Of a stretch of DNA of 64,000 nucleotides, positions 53,682-62,794 are shown piece by piece. This DNA is from Kistimonas sp964291505. Lineage in GTDB: Bacteria > Pseudomonadota > Gammaproteobacteria > Pseudomonadales > Endozoicomonadaceae. The DNA is taken from positions 1,488,001 to 1,552,000 of the forward strand of contig OZ220216.1 in the NCBI GenBank assembly GCA_964291505.2, written 5' to 3'. The stretch's first letter is position 1. The number at the start of each line of letters is the position of its first letter. The notes beneath the pieces are model-generated. The model was not told where the DNA came from, did not search any database, and worked only from the letters and a program-made list of their open reading frames with translations. The translations under genes and the position numbers were made by a program.

Positions 53682-53697
53682 AGCAAGGATCAGGCCA
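53682..53697 (-). promoter_or_regulatory. Sigma-54 promoter for the nitrate transporter
   Basis: TGGCCTGATCCTTGCT on the minus strand keeps the essential GG-N10-GC spacing and most of the TGGCACG-N4-TTGCW consensus. Confidence 0.65.
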
Positions 53698-53832
53698 GAG
53701 TGTGGATCTTGTTCTACTGAGTCGGTTTTATCATAGGGCTAAAGCGTTTTTACTCCCCTGCAGGTTTCTCGCATAAGGTGTCAGGCTGATTTCATGTTTG
53801 CCTGGCGGCACATTTGTTGTGCTTAGGCAAAA

Positions 53833-53900
53833 TTGGTGCACCAAGTTGTTTACGTCCTGAAGCACTGAAATGAATCTCTATAGTGCTCTGTCTTGGTGCA
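53833..53900. promoter_or_regulatory. NtrC-like enhancer sites
   Basis: TGCTCTGTCTTGGTGCA (53884-53900) matches ten of twelve fixed bases in TGCACC-N5-GGTGCA. A palindrome TTGGTGCACCAA (53833-53844) supplies overlapping half-sites. Both lie between the two outward sigma-54 promoters, 90-190 bases from each start, typical of enhancers. Confidence 0.6.
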
Positions 53901-53973
53901 ATGTTGTCAGGATAAATCATTCGCGTTGTAAATATCTCCTCTAGTGCATTGTTATTTAACGAGTATTTTACTT

Positions 53974-53989
53974 GGGCGCGATATTTGCT
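53974..53989 (+). promoter_or_regulatory. Sigma-54 promoter for nirB
   Basis: GGGCGCGATATTTGCT fits TGGCACG-N4-TTGCW at all but two positions, with correct GG-N10-GC spacing; the nirB ATG is about 50 bases past the predicted start. Confidence 0.68.
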
Positions 53990-54051
53990 TTATCGGTGCA
54001 GTCAGGTTGGTTTCATCCAACGCGAGAACAATAAAATGACTGGAGCCAGGT

Positions 54052-56589
54052 ATGCAGCATAAGGAAACACTGGTCGTAGTAGGCAATGGCATGGTGGGTC
54101 ATCGGTTTATCGAAAAGCTGGTGGATGCCGGTGGCCTTGAGCAATATGACGTCATTGTTTTTGGTGAAGAATCGAGGCCTGCATACGACAGGGTACATTT
54201 GAGTGAGTTTTTCAGTGGTAAGACCGCTGATGATTTGAGCATGGTTAGCAGTGGTTTTTACGATCAGTCCGGTATTGAGCTGGTGCTTGATGATCGTGTT
54301 GCCAGCATTGAGCGACCGACACAGACCGTCGTGTCGGACAGTGGTCGTCGGGTTGCCTACGATAAACTGGTGTTGGCGACAGGTTCCTATCCTTTTGTTC
54401 CCCCTGTGCCGGGCCATGACCGGGACAACTGCTTTGTCTATCGCACGATTGAAGATCTGGAAGCCATTCGCGAATCTGCCCGATCCGGCAAGGTGGGTGC
54501 TGTTGTCGGTGGTGGGTTGCTTGGTCTTGAAGCCGCCAAGGCGTTGAAAGACCTGGGGTTGGAAACCCATGTTGTTGAATTTGCTCCCCGTCTCATGGCC
54601 GTACAGGTGGATGAAGGCGGTGGTGCCATGCTTCGCAGGAAAATTGAACAGCTGGGCGTGTCCATCCATACCAGCAAAAATACGCAGCAGATAGTGGACG
54701 GTGAAGACTGTTTCCATCAGATGCAATTTGCCGATGGCGAAGTGCTCGATACCGATATTGTGCTGTTTTCTGCGGGTATCCGCCCACGTGATGAATTGGC
54801 CCGGTCGTGTGAACTAGCGCTCGGTGAGCGTGGTGGAATTGTCATCAATAACCAATGTCGCACATCGGATCAGGCTATCTACGCGATAGGTGAGTGTGCA
54901 TTGTGGGATAACCGGATTTTTGGTCTTGTGGCGCCAGGCTACCAGATGGCGCAGGTTGTCGTAGATGATTTACTGGGCAAGGAGGGCAGCGAGTTTGCCG
55001 GTGCTGATATGAGCACGAAGCTAAAGCTAATGGGGGTTGATGTTGCCAGCATTGGTGATGCCCATGGTCGTACTCCAGGCGCATTAAGTTATCAGTATGT
55101 TGATGAGGAGCGAGAGGTTTATAAACGGCTGGTGGTATCCAAAAGTCGTAAGAAACTGTTGGGTGCAGTTCTGATTGGTGATGCAGATGATTATGGTTCG
55201 CTTCTGCAGATGATGCTTAACGACATTCGTCTGCCAGCAAAACCAGCCCAGCTGATTTTGCCCTCAAGTGATGGTGCCGCGCCTGCAGGGCTGGGTGTCG
55301 CGGCATTGCCGGAAACAGCTCAGATCTGCTCTTGTTTTAATGTCAGTAAGGGCGCTTTATGCAGCGCTGTCGCAGAGGGTTGTCAGGATATTGCTTCGCT
55401 GAAAAATGCTACTAATGCCGGTACTGGCTGCGGTGGGTGCTCCGCGCTGGTCAAACAGGTGCTGGACAGCGAACTCGAAACAATGGGCATTGAAGTCAAG
55501 AAGGATATCTGTGAGCACTTCCCTTATTCACGGCAGGAACTCTATCACCTGGTCAGGGTGGGTGAGATCAAGAGCTTCCAGGCGATGTTGGAAAAACATG
55601 GCACCGGCCATGGTTGTGACATATGTAAACCAACGATTGGTTCCATTCTGGCGTCCTGCTGGAACGACTATGTCCTGAAAAAAGATCATGCCCACCTTCA
55701 GGATACCAATGACTATTACCTGGGCAATCTCCAGAAAGACGGCACGTATTCCGTGGTTCCCCGTGTGCCGGGTGGAGAGATCACACCAGAAAAACTGATT
55801 GTGATTGGTGAAGTTGCCCGTGATTTTAACCTTTACACCAAAGTGACTGGTGGTCAGCGGATCGATCTTTTTGGTGCCCGTGTCCATGAACTGCCGTCTA
55901 TCTGGAAACGGCTTGTGGATGCCGGTTTTGAAACCGGACACGCCTACGGCAAGGCAATGCGGACGGTGAAATCCTGTGTCGGCAGCACCTGGTGCCGTTA
56001 TGGGGTGCTCGACAGTGTCGGTATGGCGATTCGGATCGAAACCCGCTATCGCGGTATCCGCTCACCGCACAAGATCAAGCTGGCGGTATCTGGCTGTACC
56101 CGGGAGTGTGCCGAGGCTCAGAGTAAGGATTTTGGTGTGATAGCCACCGAAAAAGGCTGGAATCTCTACGTCTGTGGCAATGGAGGTATGAAGCCCCGGC
56201 ATGCGGACCTGTTTGCCACAGAGTTGGACGATGAGGCGCTGATCTGCACCATTGATCGCACCATGATGTTTTATATCCGGACGGCTGACCGGTTGCAGCG
56301 AACGTCTGTGTGGCTTGAGAGCCTTGATGGCGGATTGGATTATCTGAAAGAAGTCATTCTCGAGGACAGCCTGGGTATCGGCGAACAGCTGGATGCAGAT
56401 ATGGCCCGGTTGGTTGGAACCTATGAATGCGAATGGAAGAAAACCATCAAAGACCCTGAGCAGTTGAAGCGATTCCGGCATTTCATTAACAGTGATGCAA
56501 CCGACGATAACGTGGTGTTTGTCAGTGAGCGCCAGCAGATTCGTCCTGCTTTAGAAAGTGAAAAGTCACTGATTGCGACGAGTGCCTGA
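54052..56589 (+). CDS. nirB: Assimilatory nitrite reductase [NAD(P)H], large subunit
   Basis: This 845-residue siroheme enzyme reduces nitrite to ammonium. Residues 1-~410 form the FAD/NAD domain (VVVGNGMVGHRFIEKL; VVGGGLLGLEAAKAL). A BFD-type [2Fe-2S] domain follows (CSCFNVS ... GTGCGGCSAL, ~423-460). The C-terminal sulfite/nitrite reductase half carries the 4Fe-4S/siroheme cysteines SCVGSTWCRYG (~642) and SGCTRECAEAQ (~682). It heads a plus-strand operon with nirD, a FAD reductase and nitrate reductase. Confidence 0.96.
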   Translation: MQHKETLVVVGNGMVGHRFIEKLVDAGGLEQYDVIVFGEESRPAYDRVHLSEFFSGKTADDLSMVSSGFYDQSGIELVLDDRVASIERPTQTVVSDSGRRVAYDKLVLATGSYPFVPPVPGHDRDNCFVYRTIEDLEAIRESARSGKVGAVVGGGLLGLEAAKALKDLGLETHVVEFAPRLMAVQVDEGGGAMLRRKIEQLGVSIHTSKNTQQIVDGEDCFHQMQFADGEVLDTDIVLFSAGIRPRDELARSCELALGERGGIVINNQCRTSDQAIYAIGECALWDNRIFGLVAPGYQMAQVVVDDLLGKEGSEFAGADMSTKLKLMGVDVASIGDAHGRTPGALSYQYVDEEREVYKRLVVSKSRKKLLGAVLIGDADDYGSLLQMMLNDIRLPAKPAQLILPSSDGAAPAGLGVAALPETAQICSCFNVSKGALCSAVAEGCQDIASLKNATNAGTGCGGCSALVKQVLDSELETMGIEVKKDICEHFPYSRQELYHLVRVGEIKSFQAMLEKHGTGHGCDICKPTIGSILASCWNDYVLKKDHAHLQDTNDYYLGNLQKDGTYSVVPRVPGGEITPEKLIVIGEVARDFNLYTKVTGGQRIDLFGARVHELPSIWKRLVDAGFETGHAYGKAMRTVKSCVGSTWCRYGVLDSVGMAIRIETRYRGIRSPHKIKLAVSGCTRECAEAQSKDFGVIATEKGWNLYVCGNGGMKPRHADLFATELDDEALICTIDRTMMFYIRTADRLQRTSVWLESLDGGLDYLKEVILEDSLGIGEQLDADMARLVGTYECEWKKTIKDPEQLKRFRHFINSDATDDNVVFVSERQQIRPALESEKSLIATSA

Positions 56590-56609
56590 TCAGAAACGCC
56601 AAGGAGACA

Positions 56610-56960
56610 ATGATGGAACAGTGGACAACGGTTTGCAGCCAAAATGACCTGATACCCTACCTGGGCGTCTGTGCCCTGGTGGCAGAAAAGCAGGTTGCGC
56701 TCTTTCAGGTAGGCGACAGTTTGTATGCCATTGATAACTACGATCCTGTCAGTCGTGCGAATGTGCTTTCGCGGGGGATTGTGGGGGATCTCAAGGGCGA
56801 GCTGGTGGTTGCATCACCGGTTTACAAGCAGCATTACTCGTTACTGACAGGGCAGTGTCAGGAGGAACCTGAGATCAAACTGGCGGTGTACCCGGTGCGA
56901 GTAAAAGATGGCATGGTTCAGGTCTCGTCAGACCCGGACACCCAAGCGCAGGCAGCCTGA
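56610..56960 (+). CDS. nirD: Nitrite reductase small subunit
   Basis: A 116-residue NirD protein with a Rieske-like fold (WTTVCSQNDLIPYLGVCALV, abbreviated; VFKQHYSLLTGQC-type region reads VYKQHYSLLTGQC) but without the Rieske Cys/His cluster ligands, as is usual for NirD. It partners NirB. It starts 20 bases after nirB with AGGAGA upstream; a second ATG follows the first immediately. Confidence 0.94.
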   Translation: MMEQWTTVCSQNDLIPYLGVCALVAEKQVALFQVGDSLYAIDNYDPVSRANVLSRGIVGDLKGELVVASPVYKQHYSLLTGQCQEEPEIKLAVYPVRVKDGMVQVSSDPDTQAQAA

Positions 56961-56963
56961 GTT

Positions 56964-58193
56964 ATGCGACGGCAGCAGCTTGTAGTCATCGGCAATGGTA
57001 TGGGAAGTGTACGTTTCCTGGAAACGCTGGTGGCTGGGGGGGAGCATGGTTATGACATCACGGTACTGGGTGATGAGCCGGATCCGGGTTATAACCGGAT
57101 CATGCTATCCCCTCTGCTGGCAGGGGAGATACCTTTTTCAGACACGGTATTAAAGTCGCGTCAATGGTACGAAGAAAATGGGATTACATTGCATACCGGT
57201 GCTGACTTCCGGGTTGTTTCAATTGACCGGCTGCAACGTCTGATTGTCACCGCAGCAGGTCAGCCGTTTTCTTATGATCACCTGGTGCTGGCTACCGGTT
57301 CTCATTCCTATATTCCTGATATTCCGGGGACCAGTTTTCAGGGGGTTGTACCGTTTCGAGGTTATGGTGATGTGGAAGCCATGATGAGTGCAGCAGAATC
57401 TGGAAAACACGGAACTCGGGCTGTCGTGGTTGGTGGCGGTCTGCTGGGGCTTGAGGCGGCCAATGCACTGAACTGTCGAGGCATGCAGGTCACCTTGGTG
57501 CATAGTCAGTCAGTACTTCTGAACCGTCAGCTGGATGCCTATGCCGGTCAGTTGTTACAGAGTGAGCTGGAATCCCGAGGCATTGCTTTTCTGAAACCTA
57601 AACGCACAACCTTGATTAAAGGTGTTGATGGTCGAGTTACCGGCGTGGGTTTCAGTGATGGCTCATGCATTGATGCAGATCTCGTAGTGTTCGCCATTGG
57701 CATTCGACCCAATGTGCAGTTGGCTGTTGAATCCGGACTTGCCTGTAAGCATGGCGTTCTGGTGGATGATTTGATGTTTACTAGCGATCCGGCAATCAGC
57801 GCTATCGGTGAGTGTGTTCAGCATGGCGATGAAACTTTCGGGCTGGTGGAGCCCGTCTATTCGCAGGCGGTAACCCTTGCGCGCCGTTTGCTAGGTGAAA
57901 TACAACCATTCGTTTCACGACCCTCGGCAACAAAGCTCAAAGTCAGTGGCGTACAGCTGTTCTCCAGTGGTCAGTTTCAGGGGGAGGGGTGTGATGAAGT
58001 CATCACTCTGAAGCATCCCGATGCTGGCATTTATCGACGACTGGTCATTCGTGATAACCGGGTGGTGGGTGTGTTGCTTTATGGTGATACTTCCGATGGT
58101 GCTTGGTATCAGGAATTGCTGGAGTCTGGCCAGGATATCAGTGCATACCGGAATACATTGCTGTTTGGATCTCAGTTTGCTGCCGTAGCGTGA
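56964..58193 (+). CDS. FAD/NAD(P) oxidoreductase of the nitrate assimilation pathway
   Basis: A 409-residue flavoprotein related to the N-terminal part of NirB: VVIGNGMGSVRFLETL (~6-21), DHLVLATGSHSYIPDIPG (~94) and VVVGGGLLGLEAANAL (~154-169). It most likely passes electrons from NADH to the nitrate reductase encoded next (NasB/NasC-type role). Unlike those with a BFD domain, it ends after the FAD/NAD region; the nitrate reductase supplies a BFD-like [2Fe-2S] domain. It begins three bases after nirD. Confidence 0.9.
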   Translation: MRRQQLVVIGNGMGSVRFLETLVAGGEHGYDITVLGDEPDPGYNRIMLSPLLAGEIPFSDTVLKSRQWYEENGITLHTGADFRVVSIDRLQRLIVTAAGQPFSYDHLVLATGSHSYIPDIPGTSFQGVVPFRGYGDVEAMMSAAESGKHGTRAVVVGGGLLGLEAANALNCRGMQVTLVHSQSVLLNRQLDAYAGQLLQSELESRGIAFLKPKRTTLIKGVDGRVTGVGFSDGSCIDADLVVFAIGIRPNVQLAVESGLACKHGVLVDDLMFTSDPAISAIGECVQHGDETFGLVEPVYSQAVTLARRLLGEIQPFVSRPSATKLKVSGVQLFSSGQFQGEGCDEVITLKHPDAGIYRRLVIRDNRVVGVLLYGDTSDGAWYQELLESGQDISAYRNTLLFGSQFAAVA

Positions 58194-58225
58194 CGGCGAA
58201 GCAGACAGTCATTGGAGGTGTTGTC

Positions 58226-60907
58226 ATGTCTGTAACGGAAGCGGCTGAGATCAAAACAACCTGTGCCTATTGTGGCGTGGGTTGCGGTATCGTCGCAGAA
58301 ACACCGGCCATTGATGCAGAAGTGATTGCGGTTAGTGGTGACTCGTTGCATCCCGCCAACCTGGGACAGCTATGTTCCAAAGGTAGTGCCCTGGGCGAAA
58401 CCGTCCATCATGAAAATCGTCTTTTATATCCCATGGTGAACGGCAACCGTGTGACCTGGGATGCTGCCTTAACCGATGTCGTCAGTCGTCTGCAGTCGAC
58501 CATTGCGCAATATGGCCCGCAATCTGTAGCGCTGTACGGCTCAGGGCAGTTATTGACGGAAGATTATTATGTGGCCAACAAGCTGATGAAAGGCTTTGTT
58601 GGCAGTGCGAATATTGATACCAACTCCCGGCTTTGCATGGCATCAACGGTCGCTGGCCACAAGCGGGCCTTTGGCACTGACACGGTGCCGGGTTGTTATG
58701 AAGATCTTGAGCTGGCTGACTGCCTGATGCTGGTTGGTTCAAATATGGCCTGGTGTCATCCCGTTCTTTTTCAGCGGATACGCGCCGTTAAGCAGGCGCG
58801 GGGCGACCGGATGAAGATTATTGTCATTGACCCGCGTCGTACCGATACCTGTGATATTGCAGACCTCTTCCTGCCCATAAAGCCGGGTACAGACAGCGTA
58901 CTGTTTAATGGTTTGCTGATATGGCTGCTTGAACAGGAAAAAGTTGATCACGCCTATATAAACCAGCATACGAGCGGATTTGATCGCACTTTGGAACTCG
59001 CTCGTGTTACGTCACCTACGGTACATGCTGTATCCGAAAAATGTGGCCTTGAACCAGAGACCGTAGAAAGCTTTTACCGTTGGTTTGCTGAGAATGATCG
59101 CTCGGTCACGGCCTGGTCTCAGGGGGTCAATCAATCCAGTGCGGGAACCGACAAGGTTAATGCCATTATTAATTGTCATCTGGCTACCGGACGTATCGGA
59201 AAACCGGGTAGCACGCCGTTTTCACTGACAGGACAGCCCAATGCCATGGGAGGGCGGGAAGTCGGCGGGCTTGCGAATCAGCTGGCCGCCCATCTTGAGT
59301 TCAATCGGCCGGATGATATTGAGCGTGTCGCTCGATTCTGGCAGGCGCCCAATATGGTTGGTAAGCAGGGTTTAACGGCTGTGGAGATGTTCGATGCTGT
59401 TACCAAAGGTGATATTCGCTTTATCTGGATTATGGGAACTAATCCCGTTGTCAGCATGCCGGATGCTGACCGGGTAAAAGAGGCGCTTATGCTGTGTCCT
59501 ACGGTTGTGGTATCGGACTGTATCAGGAATACGGATACGGCCGATGTCGCGGATATCCTGTTACCCGCCGCAGGCTGGAGCGAGAAGGATGGTACCGTGA
59601 CAAACTCTGAGCGGCGTATTTCACGACAGCGGCGTTTGCGGGCACCTGTTGGAGAATCGCGAACCGACTGGTCGATCATGGCGGAAGTAGGGCGGCGCTT
59701 GGGGTATGGGGAGGCGTTTTCATTTCAGGCGCCAGTAGACGTTTTCAGGGAGCATGCGGCATTATCGGCGTTTGAAAACTCTCCGGCGATTCGGTCTCGA
59801 GATTTTAATATTGGTGGTTTGATGCATATCACCGATGAAGATTACGACGGCCTTGTCCCGATTCAATGGCCTGTTCCTGATACTGCGTCGGTTGGGCAGG
59901 AAAGGTTGTTCGAAGATGGTCATTTCTTTACAGAGACAGGTAAGGCCAATTTTATTCCTGTCAGTGAGCTAACGCCTGCTAATCTGCCCGATGAACGCTA
60001 TCCATTGGTACTTAATACCGGACGGGTTCGCGATCATTGGCATACCATGACACGGACCGCACTTGCCCCAAGATTGAATCAGCACCGGGATGAACCTTTC
60101 GTGGAACTTCATCCGGATGATGCTTCCTCTCGAGATATTACTGATCAGTCGCTGGTGGTGGTTTCATCGCAGTTTGGACAGGTGGTTGTGCGTGCAAGGG
60201 TGACGACCGATCAGCAGCCGGGTCATGTTTTTGTACCCATGCACTGGTCTGGGCAATTTAGCCGTTCAGGGCGTGTTGGCAGTGTCGTTAATCCCGTTGT
60301 GGATCCATTCTCCCGCCAGCCCGATAGTAAATATACGCCTGTCGAACTTAGCGCCTTTTTATCTCGACGTTACGGTGTTTTGTTGAGCCGGTTACCAATC
60401 GCATTACCTGAAACCGATTATACTGTTTCAGTAAAATCATCGGCTTGTTACCGGTATGAACTGGCTACTGCGAATGATAATAAGGCGGGTTTGACAGCCT
60501 TTTTGCCTGAGATTTTGACAGCATCTGTGATTGAGTATGGTGATGATGCTGTTGGGGTAAAGCGTTATCTGTATCTGCAGGGTGGCGAAGTGATAGCCAT
60601 GTTGTTTGAATCGCAATCCTACGAATCGCTGATTGATCGTGCCGGGCTTGAGTCTGTTTTTATCGAAGGTCAGGGGCAGGCAGCCCCACAATGGCTGTTG
60701 TTATCGGGGCAGCCAGGTAAGGGAGCAGGTTGCCAAGGGCGTCAGGTTTGTGCCTGCTTTGGTGTGGGTGAGAAAGCGATTATTTCGACCATTCAGCAAG
60801 AAAAGCTTGAATCCGCTGAGTCTGTGGGTGGAGTGCTCAAAGCGGGCACTAATTGCGGTTCCTGTATTCCAGAAATTCGGCAACTATTAGCGTCAGTGAA
60901 TGGCTAA
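58226..60907 (+). CDS. nasA: Assimilatory nitrate reductase, catalytic subunit
   Basis: The 893-residue molybdopterin enzyme reduces nitrate to nitrite in the cytoplasm. An N-terminal [4Fe-4S] site (CAYCGVGCG ... QLCSKG, ~12-58) leads to Mo-bis-MGD domains (NSRLCMAS, GTNPVVSMPDADRV, ADILLPAAGWSEKDGTVTNSERR abbreviated) and the C-terminal MGD domain with LNTGRVRDHWHTMTRT. The last ~60 residues form a BFD-like [2Fe-2S] domain (CACFGVGEKAI ... GTNCGSCIPEI). The ATG at 58226 follows TGGAGGTG; a longer frame from 58103 overlaps the previous gene and lacks a ribosome site. Confidence 0.95.
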   Translation: MSVTEAAEIKTTCAYCGVGCGIVAETPAIDAEVIAVSGDSLHPANLGQLCSKGSALGETVHHENRLLYPMVNGNRVTWDAALTDVVSRLQSTIAQYGPQSVALYGSGQLLTEDYYVANKLMKGFVGSANIDTNSRLCMASTVAGHKRAFGTDTVPGCYEDLELADCLMLVGSNMAWCHPVLFQRIRAVKQARGDRMKIIVIDPRRTDTCDIADLFLPIKPGTDSVLFNGLLIWLLEQEKVDHAYINQHTSGFDRTLELARVTSPTVHAVSEKCGLEPETVESFYRWFAENDRSVTAWSQGVNQSSAGTDKVNAIINCHLATGRIGKPGSTPFSLTGQPNAMGGREVGGLANQLAAHLEFNRPDDIERVARFWQAPNMVGKQGLTAVEMFDAVTKGDIRFIWIMGTNPVVSMPDADRVKEALMLCPTVVVSDCIRNTDTADVADILLPAAGWSEKDGTVTNSERRISRQRRLRAPVGESRTDWSIMAEVGRRLGYGEAFSFQAPVDVFREHAALSAFENSPAIRSRDFNIGGLMHITDEDYDGLVPIQWPVPDTASVGQERLFEDGHFFTETGKANFIPVSELTPANLPDERYPLVLNTGRVRDHWHTMTRTALAPRLNQHRDEPFVELHPDDASSRDITDQSLVVVSSQFGQVVVRARVTTDQQPGHVFVPMHWSGQFSRSGRVGSVVNPVVDPFSRQPDSKYTPVELSAFLSRRYGVLLSRLPIALPETDYTVSVKSSACYRYELATANDNKAGLTAFLPEILTASVIEYGDDAVGVKRYLYLQGGEVIAMLFESQSYESLIDRAGLESVFIEGQGQAAPQWLLLSGQPGKGAGCQGRQVCACFGVGEKAIISTIQQEKLESAESVGGVLKAGTNCGSCIPEIRQLLASVNG

Positions 60908-61281
60908 TGGTAAGTGTCGGTTTGAACAATCTCAGCCTGAATCGGCTGGTTTGCAGAAGTAATTTCGATTAAGTATTGGCAATGACAGCCAGGACAGCGG
61001 CAGGTCAAGGTGCCTGCCTTTTGCCTGATGATTCGCACTTCCGGAATAACAATAGCCTCATCGCACTGGCACGGGCAAGACCAGCTTAATATTGCGTTAT
61101 TTATAGCAATATCAAAACAGGTACCGTCAAAATAGAAGCCTGTATAGCGACTTACTTCGTTCATGAAAACTGCATGTGTCTGAAAAAATGCTTGCCAATT
61201 TAGCCGCAATGGATTGTTGGCAAGCTGTCCATGCTTTGAGTATAGCGAGCTGTGGTCATGGTCTTCAGCCGTTGGCTGCAT
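60904..61281 (-). CDS. Cys-rich small hypothetical protein
   Basis: A 125-residue protein with two cysteine clusters, SCPCQCDE (~69) and TCRCPGCHCQY (~92-101), which together look like a zinc-ribbon or similar metal site. Its start overlaps the end of the SCO gene by 17 bases, and its end overlaps the nitrate reductase stop. The N-terminal 30 residues are polar. No family is recognised. With SCO it might serve metal or cytochrome-oxidase assembly (inference only). A shorter start at MNEVSRYTG is possible. Confidence 0.55.
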   Translation of the reverse strand: MQPTAEDHDHSSLYSKHGQLANNPLRLNWQAFFQTHAVFMNEVSRYTGFYFDGTCFDIAINNAILSWSCPCQCDEAIVIPEVRIIRQKAGTLTCRCPGCHCQYLIEITSANQPIQAEIVQTDTYH

Positions 61282-61876
61282 CCCGGATGGCGCTGATTTG
61301 CTCTGTCAGATCTGTGACGCTGTGAGGTGGATTGAAATATTTATATACCTGTAGGTCCGGTCCGATCAGTGTTAGTGCCCCCGCATGATCAACCAGATAC
61401 ACACCATTACTGTCAGGTTCGCCCATGCGATAGGGTAGGTAGAGGCTACCGGTCAGCTGGTCTATTTGGTTTCTTGTCCCTGTAGCGGCCGCAAAATCGT
61501 CATTAAAAAAGCGGATATACTCATTCAGGCGTTCCGGTGAGTCTCTGTCAGGGTCAACGGAGACAAACAAGACATTGAGTGGTTGTTCTGCAGGCATTTG
61601 TTGATGTAACTGGTTCAGCAGGGAAAGCGTGGTCGGGCAGACGTCGGGGCAAAACGTGTAGCCTAGGAATAACAGTGTCCATTGACCTTCCAGAGACTGC
61701 TCAGTGATCTGTTGGCCGAGATGATTACCCAGGGTGAAAACGGGAACGCGGTTATAGGTTGTGGGTTGTTGTGGTGTTTGATTCATCTGCTGAAACGTAT
61801 AGGCACCCGCAGCAATGGCTGCTAAAGCAACGATAATCAGTAGCAGCCGTGTAAGGGCAGTGGTTGGCATGGTCAA
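61265..61876 (-). CDS. SCO1/SenC family protein
   Basis: This 203-residue thioredoxin-fold protein has one N-terminal membrane helix (LLLIIVALAAIAAGAYTF) and the copper motif FCPDVCP (~76-82) with a distal His in LVDHAGAL (~164). SCO proteins deliver copper to the CuA centre of cytochrome c oxidase or maintain thiols in the periplasm. No oxidase genes are adjacent. It is upstream of and overlaps the Cys-rich small gene. Confidence 0.93.
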   Translation of the reverse strand: MTMPTTALTRLLLIIVALAAIAAGAYTFQQMNQTPQQPTTYNRVPVFTLGNHLGQQITEQSLEGQWTLLFLGYTFCPDVCPTTLSLLNQLHQQMPAEQPLNVLFVSVDPDRDSPERLNEYIRFFNDDFAAATGTRNQIDQLTGSLYLPYRMGEPDSNGVYLVDHAGALTLIGPDLQVYKYFNPPHSVTDLTEQISAIRDAANG

Positions 61877-61899
61877 TCCTGTTTTATTGGTATACGACG

Positions 61900-62628
61900 C
61901 TATCCTCCTGCAGAACGGGTCGCAGACCTGCGTCGATGAACTTTTATGTTAATTATTTCGACGCAGAGAGAAAAGGCCATGGCGAAATAGATGTACCCTT
62001 TTGGGATGTGGAGCGACAGTCCTTCACCGATCAGCGATACGCCCACCAGAATCAGAAAGCTGAGTGCCAGCATTTTCAGGGTGGGATGTTTATCGACAAA
62101 CTCACCAATGGGCTTGGCGGCAAACAGCATGACCAGTACGGCAATGACAATCGCAATGACCATAACCGGCACATGATCCGCCATGCCTACCGCGGTGATG
62201 ACGGAGTCGAGAGAGAATACGATGTCCAAAATCGCGATTTGAACCAGTACCATCATAAAGCCCGATAGTGCAGTTTGTACGACATTACTGCTGTCATGCT
62301 CCATGGCGCTGTGAATTTCATGGGTGCTTTTGGCCAATAGGAATAGCCCGCCACCAATGAGAATCAGGTCTCTGCCGGATATCTCCTGGTCAAGAATGCT
62401 GAAGAGAGGGTTTGTCAGTCGCATTACCCAAGCGATGGATAGTAACAAAAGTACCCGTGTACACATAGCGAGTATTAGGCCAATGGTTCGGGCTTTTTGT
62501 CGTTGATGTTCGGGGAGTCGGCCAGCAAGTATGCTGATGAAGATGATGTTGTCGATACCAAGCACAATTTCAAGGGCAACAAGCGTGATCAGTGAAATCC
62601 ACGCTTGTGGGTCTGCCAACCATTCCAT
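61900..62628 (-). CDS. TerC family integral membrane protein
   Basis: A 242-residue protein with seven to eight helices. Acidic residues within membrane segments (LEIVLGIDNIIFISILAGRLP, abbreviated, ~20; IAILDIVFSLDSVITAVGMA, ~132) are the TerC/Alx/YgdQ hallmark. Members export Mn2+ or help membrane-protein metalation. It lies 23 bases upstream of the SCO gene on the same strand, possibly forming a three-gene metal-related unit (inference). Confidence 0.92.
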   Translation of the reverse strand: MEWLADPQAWISLITLVALEIVLGIDNIIFISILAGRLPEHQRQKARTIGLILAMCTRVLLLLSIAWVMRLTNPLFSILDQEISGRDLILIGGGLFLLAKSTHEIHSAMEHDSSNVVQTALSGFMMVLVQIAILDIVFSLDSVITAVGMADHVPVMVIAIVIAVLVMLFAAKPIGEFVDKHPTLKMLALSFLILVGVSLIGEGLSLHIPKGYIYFAMAFSLCVEIINIKVHRRRSATRSAGG

Positions 62629-62741
62629 GGGGTTTTCCTATTGCTCAAATTGCCTGTGTTATATCGGCTTAATGTAGCAGGAAAGAGTGTGCTCGACGTA
62701 TAAAGCGTGATGAAGTTGTCAGTAGATGGCAGGAAAAGCAA

Positions 62742-62765
62742 AGCGCCACATAACGATGTGGCGCT
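62742..62765 (-). terminator. Terminator of gltA
   Basis: AGCGCCACAT and ATGTGGCGCT form ten perfect pairs with a four-base loop; on the minus strand TTTGCTTTTCC follows. Confidence 0.82.
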
Positions 62766-62794
62766 ACTTGTTAGTCTTAAAAACGAGAGAGGTG

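Noticed and set aside
54013..54726. 237-codon minus-strand frame opposite nirB
   Set aside because: Shadow of nirB; no family features and it would overlap the nirB promoter region.
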